This document shows, piece by piece, positions 1 through 9,207 of a DNA stretch of 64,000 nt. The stretch covers positions 4,643,707 to 4,707,706 of the forward strand of contig CM030936.1 in assembly GCA_018136815.1 (NCBI GenBank), in the 5' to 3' direction. Source of the DNA: Isochrysis galbana (taxonomy: Eukaryota > Haptophyta > Isochrysidales > Isochrysidaceae). Every line of letters begins with the position of its first letter. Positions within the stretch are counted from its first letter, which is position 1. A model generated the notes under the pieces. The model was not told the DNA's origin. It was given only the letters and a program-made list of their open reading frames with translations, and did no database searches. Both the position numbers and the translations under genes were made by a program.

Positions 1-1
1 C

Positions 2-301
2 TTCGAATCGTCGCTACTGAAGGGCAGGCGCAAGTGTCCCCGCGTGCTCAACGACGCCACTCTCGCCCAGCCCGCCACGGATCGCCACAATCGCTACCGG
101 CAGAACATGCTCGCGATGGAGAAGCGCATCCTGACGAACACGTTCAAGACGCGCTTCTTCACAGTGATGAGTCCTCGGGTGGCGTCTGTGTTGAGCGGCC
201 GACTTTGTGCTTTGTACCCCGACGACCTAAACTATTGTTATAGTAGTTTGAACTATGGGCCTACCTTCCGTCCCGTTCGGTCCCTCCTGTTCCATCCGTA
301 A
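2..301 (+). CDS. 3' end of an unidentified gene, cut by the window edge
   Basis: The frame is open from the first bases and ends at 301. The first 55 or so residues, with NRYRQNMLAMEKRIL followed by TNTFKTRFF, look like ordinary coding sequence. The last 25 residues run into repeat DNA: from about 254 the bases match a dispersed family also seen near 24105-24155, and 231-246 carries a short hairpin motif found at the starts of retroelement copies. The true C-terminus may therefore lie before about 200, or the gene may be broken by insertion. I do not recognise the family. Confidence 0.25.
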   Translation, partial: FESSLLKGRRKCPRVLNDATLAQPATDRHNRYRQNMLAMEKRILTNTFKTRFFTVMSPRVASVLSGRLCALYPDDLNYCYSSLNYGPTFRPVRSLLFHP

Positions 302-306
302 CCTCC
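254..306 (+). repeat. fragment of the MSAPSSRSPSP dispersed family
   Basis: About 50 bases, including the run TCCTGTTCCATCCGTAACCT, match 24105-24155 with only a few differences. At 24105 the same bases encode the Pro-rich start of an element-like reading frame. This is a solo internal fragment in plus orientation and abuts another repeat that starts at about 314. Confidence 0.6.
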
Positions 307-312
307 AATCCG

Positions 313-560
313 TCATAGCGTAGGCAGAAAGCTAGTGATGAGCCGTGTGGCATAAGGGGGGAAGGGTGCTCGCGCTTGCCGCGGCAGGGAGTCCTGTCTT
401 GGGTGAGCGCTAGTCTCGTCCCTTTGCCGCGCCGCGACCAATAAAAATTTGTTAAAAATTAATAAGGACCAGGCAATAATGGGAGCTATTAATTTCTTTA
501 GTTCCTCCACCTCATATTCACCACGCTTATAGTGTATGTATACATGTATACCAACATCCC
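313..560 (-). pseudogene. relic of a repeated small membrane-protein frame
   Basis: Read on the minus strand, the DNA gives YKRGEYEVEELKK, then LIAPIIAWSLLIFNKFLL, then a basic Pro-rich tail. The tail (315-475) is repeated almost word for word at 36130-36290 in the opposite orientation (VAARQR, PRQARAPFPPYAT). The YEVE..LK..API segment is repeated at 51840-51930 in a frame that continues into a Gly-rich hydrophobic stretch. No intact start is visible, so this is treated as a relic of a dispersed gene or mobile-element ORF of unknown function. Confidence 0.4.
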
Positions 561-642
561 CTTCCTTATTGGTATGTAAGAAAAAAGCTATTCACGCTCG
601 ATGGACCGCCAAGTGGGAAGAGTGTCCGAGTTAGGGGCCAAG

Positions 643-912
643 TTAGGGGTCAGTAGAAATTATATACCGAAATATACGGGAGGGATGTGACAAAAAAAGG
701 GAACCTCGAGTTGCACCTTCTCTGGTCCTCTTGCTCGACGGAACGCGAGCCCTCATGTCAACGTCCTGGTCGGGCGGGGCAGAGGCCTGCGAGCGCTTCG
801 GCTCCGGCGGCTGGGGGCGGCCGAGCTGGGGCGTCGTAACTACGGTGGGCTGGGAAACGGGAGCCGTTGGTGCGTGCTCCATCGCTAAAACTATAACAAT
901 AGTTTTTGATGC
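643..912 (-). mobile_element. 5' fragment of MERAP-family non-LTR retrotransposon (copy a)
   Basis: From ATG at 882 the minus strand reads MERAPTAPVSQP, then a Pro-rich stretch with GRPQPPEPKRSQ and DQDVDM, matching the ORF1 start at 14871. After about 45 residues the similarity stops and the frame runs out at 643. The 5' leader before the ATG (883-907) carries the hairpin AACTATTGTTATAGTT shared by the other copies. Only the 5' end of the element is kept. Confidence 0.7.
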
Positions 913-1142
913 GCTTTCGACGCTACTATAGCTATAGCTGTAGCTGTAGCTATAGCAGCCATACGATGGACGATGGCCACACTACTAGTGTACACTACCA
1001 CGATTAGGTGGGGTGCGCGCGCGCCGTGTGCCTACCGCAATGCTCTGCCAGCTGCTAAGTAAAAGGGAAGAATACACGCATAAATACAACGCACAGCAAG
1101 TGATCTCGCATAATACGTTTGCACTCAAGCATCGAACAATGG

Positions 1143-2957
1143 TCACGATAGCTTCATGGTGTCGATGGTGGTGCTCGGCAGCGCCCAGCCGTCAACGTCG
1201 ATTGTCCGTCGCCCCCGCCCTGTCACGGCAGCGTGCAACCGTCTTACGAGCAGCTGAGGCGGTGGCATCACAGCACTGGCCAAATAGCCAGCCACGGCGG
1301 CAAGGAGCAACATGCCGCCACTACTGCTGCTTGCGAGTGGGGGCTCACCGGTGCCCCCCGCTCGCGACTCCCCTTCCTTGGCGCCCCACCCGTCCTTGCC
1401 GCTACGGCAATTGGCAAGCTCGTTCTGGCACTCAGCCTCGAGCGCCTTGTACACCTCGGCCAGCTTGGAGTGCTTGCCTTCAATGACGCTCTCGAGCTCC
1501 TCCTTGAGGCGTAGCTTTTGACGGAGCGAACCGAGCTGCTTCTCGAGCGCCTGCCGCTCGGGATGCGGCTCGCGACGACTCAGTGCCTCGCGGCACTCCT
1601 TGGCGACCCGCGTCGCCTCCTCGAGCCGGCGGAGGATGGGCGCCTCGGCGCGCGCGAGCCGTTCCTTGCACGCCGAATCAGAGGCGGCTGCCTGCCGCGC
1701 CAGCTCGGCCGAGCCGGCAGCGTCTGCTCTCTCGAGCCGCGAGCGCAAGTCGCGGATTGCATCACGCGAGCGCTGCAGCTCGCCAAGGCAGCGCTCGTCA
1801 CCCGAGTGCAGCGACGCTGCACCAGCCTCGCATCGCTCGAGCTTCCGGTCACACGAGTCACGAGCCTCGCGGCAGCTCTTAAGCTGCGTGATGGCGGGGG
1901 ATGGGCAGGGAGGGTCGTGGGCATGAGGGGCATATGAAGGGCACAGAGATGCAGGGCTAAAGAGCATGGGGGTTGATTCAGGCATGCGATACAGCATCTC
2001 ACGAGGCAAGACGTGGTCAGCCCATCGTCGAGTCACCGCGGCTCGATCTTTGCCCGGTGAGCGAATCGCATCCGGCCACAGTTAAGGTGTCCCAAACACA
2101 GGGAAGCCTTGCTTCCGTGCCAGCACAGCCTTGCGCAATGCTGTACCGCGAGGCTTGAATATTGGTCTTCACACCTGTTGAGCAGCCTTGATGAGCGTCT
2201 CCCGCATCTGATGCGCCAGGTTCGAGTTGTTGCCGCCAGCATGCCCCCCAGCGTGCGAAAGCGAGTGGAGTGCTACTTGCAGCTCCTCATGAGGCCTCGC
2301 ATCTGCTTGTGGAAGGTCCCGGGGCCATGCCGCGCTGTCGCCGGCTGGCAAGAGGGGCTCGGCGACGAGCGCAGCCGACTCGTCCGATATTTTTTCTCCC
2401 CCGCCTATCGCGCCTGCCCCTGCTCTCTCTGCGGCCATGCCCCTCTCCGTCTTGTCCTCACCCCCTCTACTATCAGTGCCCCCGGCCGCCAAGGAATGCT
2501 CGCCGCTCGGCTCGCGGCTGCCGCCGGCCTGCTGAGCATGTAATCGCTGCACGCGTTGCTGCGCCTCCTCACGCCGTCGGCGGATCATCTCTTGCTGCCG
2601 CTCGCGCTGCACCAGCTGCGCCACCGAAAGAGCCGGCGAAATAGAAGGAGGGGAGAAGGCTGGGGAGAAGCTAGGAAGAGTGGAAGCAGAGGGATCAGAG
2701 GGAGAGTGAGAAGTCAACGACGGAGAGGAGAGAGAGGACGCGGAAGGCGGAGAGGAGAGAGATAAGGGTGCGAGTGTGGAAGGAGAGGAGACTGAGGCAG
2801 CGGGAGAGGACGAGGGCGGGCGCGAGAGAAAGGAGACCGAGGGAGATGCGATGGGGTGCTCCGCTGGGGCCACGGAGTCTGTCTTTACGAGGAGGAGAGA
2901 GGAGGAGAGGAGGAGACAGCGCAGCCGGTGGAGGAGAGGAGGAGGAGGTGGGCGCAT
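1143..2957 (-). CDS. secretory coiled-coil protein with C-terminal membrane segment
   Basis: Two exons, 2957-2175 and 1883-1143, joined in phase 0. The 291-bp intron has donor CAG|GTGTGA and an acceptor ending CACGCAG. The product is about 507 residues. Residues 1-33 look like a signal peptide (basic, then LLLSSSLLLV). A Ser/Pro-rich stretch follows, then a charged helix at about 110-145 (RERQQEMIRRRREEAQQ). Exon 2 encodes a long predicted coiled coil (about 262-445, rich in Arg, Glu, Ala and Leu, with regularly placed Cys) and a hydrophobic segment at about 451-468 before a short basic tail. The topology suggests a membrane-anchored protein with a lumenal or extracellular rod. I do not recognise the family. 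The splice model comes from frame continuity and splice signals only. Confidence 0.6.
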
Positions 2958-3115
2958 TTCCCGAACGGGAAGGAGGAGAGAAGTGGGGGAGGCCTGGTGG
3001 TGGGTGGGTGGAAGGAGGCTGGAGGGGAAGGGGAAGGGGAAGGGAGAGGGGGGCGGGGCGCGGGGGAGAAGGGGAGAGGTAGAGAGAGGAGAGAGAGAGT
3101 AAAAACCTAAAGAAG
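2958..3115 (-). promoter_or_regulatory. C/T-rich leader of the coiled-coil gene
   Basis: The coding (minus) strand is almost pure pyrimidine from the start codon at 2957 up to about 3110, then changes to A/T-rich DNA. The same layout precedes most genes in this window. It is read as promoter/5' UTR by position only. Confidence 0.4.
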
Positions 3116-3252
3116 AAAAAAAAATTGAATACCGACAACCCGAAATAGCAAAGGTCTATGGTAGTAAAAAAAAATCTTCCCAGCCATCTCTGGCATGTTC
3201 TGAACACGTAAACAGTTGGGGAATGACAGAGGTCAGGTCTTGGGTGAGCCAC

Positions 3253-4477
3253 TTGTGAAGAGCTCTTCTAGTAGTAGTAGCTTGTAGGTCTAACAGTGCG
3301 TGTATCGTGTGTGGGGTCGGTGTGTTGTGTACGTGTACGCCCAGAGGCGCCGCCGTTCCCTACAGTGCTAGTGCCTAATAGTTTCTTGAGTCTTGAGTCT
3401 GATTCTATAAGAAAATTGGTGTAAATGTGAATGGCCCGATGACCCCCCTTTCTCCCTACGTGGGAAGCCTATGAATGCAATACGACTTTACGCCTGGGTG
3501 TGTTTGATGTTTGATGGGAATGGGAAAAATGAATAATGAATAATTGTGTGGTATGTGGTATGGTACCGACCGAAGCTATAGCTATAGCCCGGTCACTCAC
3601 TAGGGGGTGCGGAGGGCACCATCTGTGATGGGCAAACGAAGGCCTAAATAAGCTCCCTATAGGTTCCGGTACGGGAGATCAGCAAAAAAACTGGGGGTCT
3701 TCCGGCAAAATTTTCGAAAAAAAAATACCCGATTTCAGGCCTCTGACGGCCGTGCGGAAATATATTTCAGGCCCCCCTCCGTTATTATTGTACCGATGGC
3801 CTTCATGCGCGCCTCTCGCAGCGAAACACCAAACCATGGGCATCGGCAGCTGACCCGGACCAAAGATCCTGGATCCTGGTTCTATACGCACAGCAATATA
3901 TTTTCACTATGTTTTTATGGACTTGAACGTGTAACTAACGTGTATGTACGAATAAGTATCGCAAAAACTAAAGACGCTAACCGCTAAAAACACCAAGGGC
4001 TCGAGAACCCAACTTCGACCCGCGACCGGGGGCGCCACGAGGCCGTTCGAGTCACCGCTCACCAAATGGATGCCGCTACCAGCACCAAAGTGCGGTATGC
4101 CGGCCTCACTCACAGCCACGCCAATCGCGCCCGCCGCCCCCGCGCACTGCGTCGAAATCGGCCGCTTGCCGCTTGCGGCCCCCGGTGATGATGTCGTCAC
4201 GCCCCAAGACGCGCCATGAGTGCCCAACTTCGACCTGCGACCGGGGGTATGGAAAATAGTTGTTGAAAAGCGTCGTGAGTGACCGGCCTAGAAGCTAGTG
4301 TGCTGCGCTGGTGCAAGCAAGTGTAGTCGTGATGTCTTGTGCATTTGCCCAAAGCTTCGCACGCAAGCCCTTTAAGATGAAAGGCCCTCCGCTTGAGCAC
4401 GTACTACTTATTACACGCACCTCGTAGCACGAATTGAAGGCCGCCCCGTTTCTCTACCTCAACCTCTCGTCATGTCA
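3253..4477. other. intergenic, no gene seen
   Basis: Only short frames are present. Visible details: a GCTATA microsatellite near 3574-3590; the run AGCCCGGTCACTCACT at about 3586, repeated at 21066 right after a truncated retrotransposon copy; and a direct repeat of about 30 bp (CCAACTTCGACC plus GCGACCGGGGG) at 4009 and 4228. Otherwise I see nothing. Confidence 0.5.
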
Positions 4478-7400
4478 TCATGTAGCCATTTCCTCTTGCA
4501 TGGCGTCAAGAGAGCCCGTTGCGGGCGGGCCGGCAACGGGCTCCTCTCCCATTGGGGCGAGCCCTGCCTTGCGCAATAAGCTAAGCTCGGCGTCGCACTC
4601 AAACGCCTCCTTGATGTGCTTTGGCTCGATTCTACCAGCATGCGATTCGCGCGCGAAATTACCCGCTGCGTGGAGCAGCTTAGCCGTCACCGTCTCAAGC
4701 ACGGCGGCCATCATCGCTGGCACGTCGTTCTCCATGTTGAGGCTAGGCGAGAAGTGTTGGATGTGCCGTCGAAGCCGTTCTGCTTGGAAGCCGGTCATCG
4801 ACTCCGCAGAACGGCCGCCGGTTGGCGGCAGCACTCCGTCAGGAGCCCCAGCCAACTCAGCGAGGGCTTCAGCAGCGAGCACGCCAGCACTGGCGGCGTC
4901 CTTGGCAAGGCCTTCGACGTGCTGCTTGGTGCCGGGGCCCTCGCATCGGGTGCTCTTCGTCGCCGGCCGCAAACCACCCCCATTTACATGATCGGTGGCG
5001 GCGGTATCGCCCGCGCGAACCCCCAACAGCTGGCGTCCATCGGCTGCAGGAGCAGCACAGGTCGTCGCGGCGTCGCCGTTGCTAGCATCTCCTATGTGAG
5101 CCGCGTTGCTATTGCACATCACGCTTTGTAACGCCTCGCCGTGTATGTCGTCGCCCGCACTGCGGACATCGCTTTCGCCGCTCCTCTCAGCTCCGCGCTC
5201 TACGGCGGGGCCGGTCTTTCCGTTGCTTGAGTCCAGCGCAAGCAGGGCCACCGCGCACACGCGACGCGGTGCCGGCAGCGCCGCCAGCTCGGCGAGTTCG
5301 AGGTCCTGCCTGAGTGCGTCCCAGATGTGGCTGGGCTCGATCCTTCCAGTCGCACCTCGGCGCGCCGCGCCAGCTGCAGAGCGCAACAACCGCGCAGCAA
5401 CCGTCTCGAGCACCGCCCCCATCATCGCCGCTGCGTCGGCGTCCATCCGGCCCTCAGGAGCAAAGTTACAAATGTGCCGTCGTAGTCGGTCAATGTCGAA
5501 GCCTGGGCCGGTGAGTTGCGTTTCGGCGCTGGCAACGCAACGGCTGCCCTCGGCGCCCGTGCTCCATGCCATGCGCACGGCCTCACCCATGGCGCTCAGC
5601 GCTAGCGCGTGGCTGCCTACCAACTGAAAGTCCAGCAGCTCCGTGAAGCGCTGTGCGCACGACGGAGACGCGACATATGACACCGATTTGGTCGATGTTA
5701 ATGGCCAGAAACGACGAAGGCATCGGCCGTCTGAAGCATCCCACAAGAGCACCTGGCCACGAGCGCTTGCAGTGAGGAGCCACTCGCGCCCGACGCTCAC
5801 CGCGCGCAGCGGGCAGCCGATCGAGACATCTGCCACCGCTCCCGCCTCGCAGTCTGCCTGCAGCACGCGCAGCAGCCGGCCGCTGCCCATGAGCCAGAGC
5901 CGTGCGACGCCGTCCTTGCTGCCGGCGAGCAACCAATTGCCCGCAAAGTCGAGACAGCTAATTGCGGCGCCCCCCACAGAACAGCCGCCTGCCCGCATGA
6001 GACAAATGGCACCTCCAGTACGCAGCGCGCTGCCATCTACTTCGGCGCCCATTGTGGGCTCATCGCTGCCGTGCGCTGCCTCCGCCCCAGGCGACGCCTG
6101 CAGAGAGGCAGGAAGCAACAGCGTGTTTCTGGAGTTTGGCACGGGGCTTCTTGTCCGCGGCGGGGCATCATTCACGGCAACTGGCGTTGATGGCGCGCAC
6201 ATCGGCGTCTTGAGCGAGTGCGCGCTCACGCACCCATCGGCCGAGCCGCAAAAGAGCAGCGAGCCGTGCAGCTGCAGCGCGCCCACGGCTGCGCACGGGC
6301 CGGGCTTCTGTGTTTGAACCTCGCAAACAAGCCGGCCTGACTCGACGTCCCACAGCTGCACAACGCCGGAGCCGAGCCGCGCGCACGCGACGTGCCGTGG
6401 ACCGACTGCGAGCGCCGTGAGCTGGCCGGGCACGCGGACAGAGCGACGGCTACGGCCGCTGAGCGTCGCCGACCGAAGGCGAGTCGAACGCGCGCCACGC
6501 ACAAGGGCGCTGCCCGCGCGTGGCGCGATGACGAAGACGCCGCGTTTCGGGTCTTCTTCGTCGTGGTGCACGCCAAGCAGGACCTCTCCTGGTGCCGCCT
6601 GCGCGGCGGCCGACGAGTCTCTCAACGAGAGAGGCGCCGCCTCACCCTCTGGCCGTACAAGTACGCAACTTGACTCGCCGTCAGGGAAGAGCACGCAGCC
6701 CGAGGCGATGGCGAGCGCGCGCGCAGAGGCGTCGTGCGGGCACACTACCCGCCCCGTGCATTGCATTCCTTCAACAAGCGAGCCTGTGCTAGGTAGAGCG
6801 CGGGATCCTAGATCTACCTCAGCCGCTCCGCTCGCGAGCGCGCCAGTGGCGGTGCCTCGAAGCTCGTCAGCACGGCGCTCCTCAGCGGGTGTGCCATCGC
6901 TGCACCCGTGGAGGCCTAGGTGAGTGCCACAGATTGCCGAGGGAGCGTGGAGAGCGCCCTTTAGGGATGGTTGCGGCATGCCCGTTGAAGAACTGGCGCA
7001 GGCTACGGTGGAGAAATCGGCTGACGCGTAATCCTTTCCATTCGACATCTCGCGAGTGGAGGATGATGGCAAGGTCTCGACGTGGAGCCCCTGCTGCTGG
7101 TGAGAGTCAGCCGAAGAGGGGTCCGTTGACCCGGTGGCTACTCGCTCCAGGCTCCCGTTGCCCGCAGGCTGCTTGTAGGACATTGCAGGGGAGACAACAG
7201 TCCTGCTAGACGCTCCGGGAAGACGCGGGTCGCAAGCAGGCGGCTGAGAAAGAATCGCGTTCCGCTCCTGGGATGATTGCAGTGCGGCAGAGCCATCAGG
7301 AGCACCTGTGGCGTACGGGAGGTGCATGGAGAGAGCGTCTCCAAGCCCACCATCCACGTGTATCGCAGCAGAACCTTTCAGAGGTCGCGTAGCGTGTTCG

Positions 7401-7714
7401 AGAGGCCTAGAGTGAGAATAGCCGATCTTTCCTACTTCGGGGCATCCGCCACGGCCTCGTGGAACCCCCGTAGAGCCCGAGGGAGGCGTGGAGACAGCGG
7501 GAAGGCTCGCAGGGCCGAAGTGCGGCCTTGTGGACCGCCAGGCCAGCAGGCCTGCGTCTGCGTCGAGGAGTGTTCGGAGGCGGGTACAGACGGCGGCGAG
7601 CCGACCAAGCGAGCGAGTGCAGCCCAGGTGGCCCAGCACCAGCGCCAGCTCGGCGTCACGGAGGGAGAGAAGAGGAGAGGAGCAGAGAGAGTTTCCCGCC
7701 ATCACGCCGGCCAA
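4478..7714 (-). CDS. F-box/WD40 protein with two C-terminal histone H2A-like folds
   Basis: Single-exon gene, 1078 residues. Residues 8-60 match an F-box (LLSLRDAELALVLGHL, CTRLRTLLD, W). A long low-complexity stretch follows. Residues about 425-720 hold WD40-type blades: VVQLWDVESGRLV, VARLWLMGSGRLLRVL and VLLWDASDGRCLRRF, each after an ISCLDF or LTALAV-type strand. Two histone folds follow at about 736-815 and 976-1055. Repeat 2 reads MMAAVLETVTAKLLHAAGN, FARE, RIEPKHIKEAF, CDAELSLL, which lines up with the canonical H2A core ([31 protein letters not shown], NDEEL). Repeat 1 is more diverged. F-box/WD40 proteins are SCF ubiquitin-ligase substrate receptors, so a chromatin target or nucleosome docking is plausible; that is inference. 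The start follows a C-rich leader at 7715-7750. Confidence 0.85.
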   Translation of the reverse strand: MAGVMAGNSLCSSPLLSLRDAELALVLGHLGCTRSLGRLAAVCTRLRTLLDADAGLLAWRSTRPHFGPASLPAVSTPPSGSTGVPRGRGGCPEVGKIGYSHSRPLEHATRPLKGSAAIHVDGGLGDALSMHLPYATGAPDGSAALQSSQERNAILSQPPACDPRLPGASSRTVVSPAMSYKQPAGNGSLERVATGSTDPSSADSHQQQGLHVETLPSSSTREMSNGKDYASADFSTVACASSSTGMPQPSLKGALHAPSAICGTHLGLHGCSDGTPAEERRADELRGTATGALASGAAEVDLGSRALPSTGSLVEGMQCTGRVVCPHDASARALAIASGCVLFPDGESSCVLVRPEGEAAPLSLRDSSAAAQAAPGEVLLGVHHDEEDPKRGVFVIAPRAGSALVRGARSTRLRSATLSGRSRRSVRVPGQLTALAVGPRHVACARLGSGVVQLWDVESGRLVCEVQTQKPGPCAAVGALQLHGSLLFCGSADGCVSAHSLKTPMCAPSTPVAVNDAPPRTRSPVPNSRNTLLLPASLQASPGAEAAHGSDEPTMGAEVDGSALRTGGAICLMRAGGCSVGGAAISCLDFAGNWLLAGSKDGVARLWLMGSGRLLRVLQADCEAGAVADVSIGCPLRAVSVGREWLLTASARGQVLLWDASDGRCLRRFWPLTSTKSVSYVASPSCAQRFTELLDFQLVGSHALALSAMGEAVRMAWSTGAEGSRCVASAETQLTGPGFDIDRLRRHICNFAPEGRMDADAAAMMGAVLETVAARLLRSAAGAARRGATGRIEPSHIWDALRQDLELAELAALPAPRRVCAVALLALDSSNGKTGPAVERGAERSGESDVRSAGDDIHGEALQSVMCNSNAAHIGDASNGDAATTCAAPAADGRQLLGVRAGDTAATDHVNGGGLRPATKSTRCEGPGTKQHVEGLAKDAASAGVLAAEALAELAGAPDGVLPPTGGRSAESMTGFQAERLRRHIQHFSPSLNMENDVPAMMAAVLETVTAKLLHAAGNFARESHAGRIEPKHIKEAFECDAELSLLRKAGLAPMGEEPVAGPPATGSLDAMQEEMAT

Positions 7715-7790
7715 GGGGAGCAGATAGATACCGGGGGGGGGGGGAGAGTTAGGTGTTGGGAGGAGGGGGCGCCCACCCCACCGAGAGCCT

Positions 7791-8508
7791 AAGGGGTCTG
7801 CTGCTGCTTACTGCCTCAGAGCCTCAGGGGCCTGCCGCTGCTTACTGCCTCAGAGCCTCAGGGGCCTGCCGCTGCTTACTGCCTCAGAGCCTCAGGGGCC
7901 TGCTGCTGCTTACTGCCTCAGAGCCTCAGGGGCCTGCTGCTGCTTACTGCCTCAGAGCCTCAGGGGCCTGCCGCTGCTTACTGCCTCAGAGCCTCAGGGG
8001 CCTGCTGCGGCTTACTGCCTCAGAGCCTCAGGGGTCTGCTGCTGCTTACTGCCTCAGAGCCTCAGGGGCCAGCCGCTGCCTCAGAGCCTCAGGGGCCTGC
8101 TGCTGCTTGCTGGCGCCTCAGAGCCTCATGGGCCTGCTGCTGCTTACTGGCGCCTCAGAGCCTCAGGGGCCTGCTGCTGCTTACTGCCTCAGAGCCTCAG
8201 GGGCCTGCTGCTGCTTACTGCCTCAGAGCCTCAGGGGCCTGCTGCTGCTTACTGCCTCAGAGCCAGAGCCTCAGGGGCCTGCTGCTGCTTACTGCATCAG
8301 AGCCTCAGGGGCCTGCTGCTGCTTACTGCCTCAGAGCCTCAGGGGCCTGCTGCTGCTTACTGCCTCAGAGCCTCAGGGGCCTGCTGCTGCTTACTGGCGC
8401 CTCAGAGCCTCAGGGGCCTGCTGCTGCTTACTGCCTCAGAGCCTCAGGGGCCTGCTGCTGCTTACTGCCTCAGAGCCTCAGGGACCTGCTGCTGCTTACT
8501 GTTGTTGT
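7791..8508. repeat. 34-bp minisatellite, about 20 copies
   Basis: The unit is about 34 bp: CCTCAGAGCCTCAGGGGCC followed by TGCTGCTGCTTACTG. It is repeated head to tail with a few length variants (for example extra GCG before CCTCAG near 8113, 8154 and 8398, and a doubled CAGAGC near 8262). Because 34 is not a multiple of 3, the plus strand cycles through three frames without a stop and yields a 326-residue frame, which is not taken as a gene. The array starts exactly where a minus-strand retrotransposon ORF1 fragment reaches its Gln-rich stretch. Confidence 0.9.
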
Positions 8509-9012
8509 TGGGCTGGCTGCTTCAGAGCTTGTTGGGCTGGCTCCTTCAGTTTGAGTCCATGCGTGGCTTCTGCATACGACTTGGGCGCATGGGTTGTTGG
8601 TTGGTTGGAGGGAGCAAAGGCTCCAAGGATTGATTGTTGTGTCAAGTGCCCGCCCCCGAGGGGTGCACTGCTGGTAGGAGTTACCACCATGGGGGTGGCA
8701 GCAATGCTGCCACCCACCATGGGGAGTCCTTGATTGGGTGGCGAGACGGTGGAGCTGGGCGGCTGAGCCAGTTGCTGGCTCTGTTGCTCTGCAGGGAACA
8801 GGGCACGGCCTGTTCCCTGCTTCTGGGACTGGTGGGGAAGCGAGGGTGGCGGAGCCATGTCGACGTCGGTGTCTGGTGGGGCAGAGGCCTGCGAGCGCTT
8901 CGGCTCCGGCGGCTTGGGGCGGCCCCGTTGGGGCGTCGTGGCGGCGGGGGGCTGGGAGAGGGGAGCGGTCGGCGCGCGCTCCATTGCTAAAACTATAACA
9001 ATAGTTTGACGC
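8496..9012 (-). mobile_element. 5' fragment of MERAP-family retrotransposon (copy b)
   Basis: From ATG at 8984 the minus strand encodes 162 residues homologous to the first third of ORF1 at 14871: MERAPTAPLSQPPAATTP, PKPPEPKRSQ, LGGGHLTQQSILGAFAPSNQ, ending in Gln repeats (PAQQQQ). The frame stops where the 34-bp minisatellite begins. The leader (8985-9007) holds the shared hairpin, and similarity to copy a continues a little further upstream. The rest of ORF1 and all of ORF2 are missing. Confidence 0.8.
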
Positions 9013-9207
9013 GCTGAATCTATAAACTATAGCAAGAGTTTTTGCATCTAAACTTACGAACTACGAAAGCACTGCACGCTAGGAGTGGCATGGGCCAAAG
9101 AGACCGGGTCATACATTGCGCGGGTCGGGCTGAGGTGGTCGATCAAATTGGGACAATCCGGCTGGAGGCTTGTAGCGCAACCGTCTTGACCGTACGGCAT
9201 GGGGAAC

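Noticed and set aside
7753..8733. 326-residue open frame on the plus strand
   Set aside because: It is the 34-bp minisatellite read through three registers, followed by the antisense of retrotransposon ORF1.
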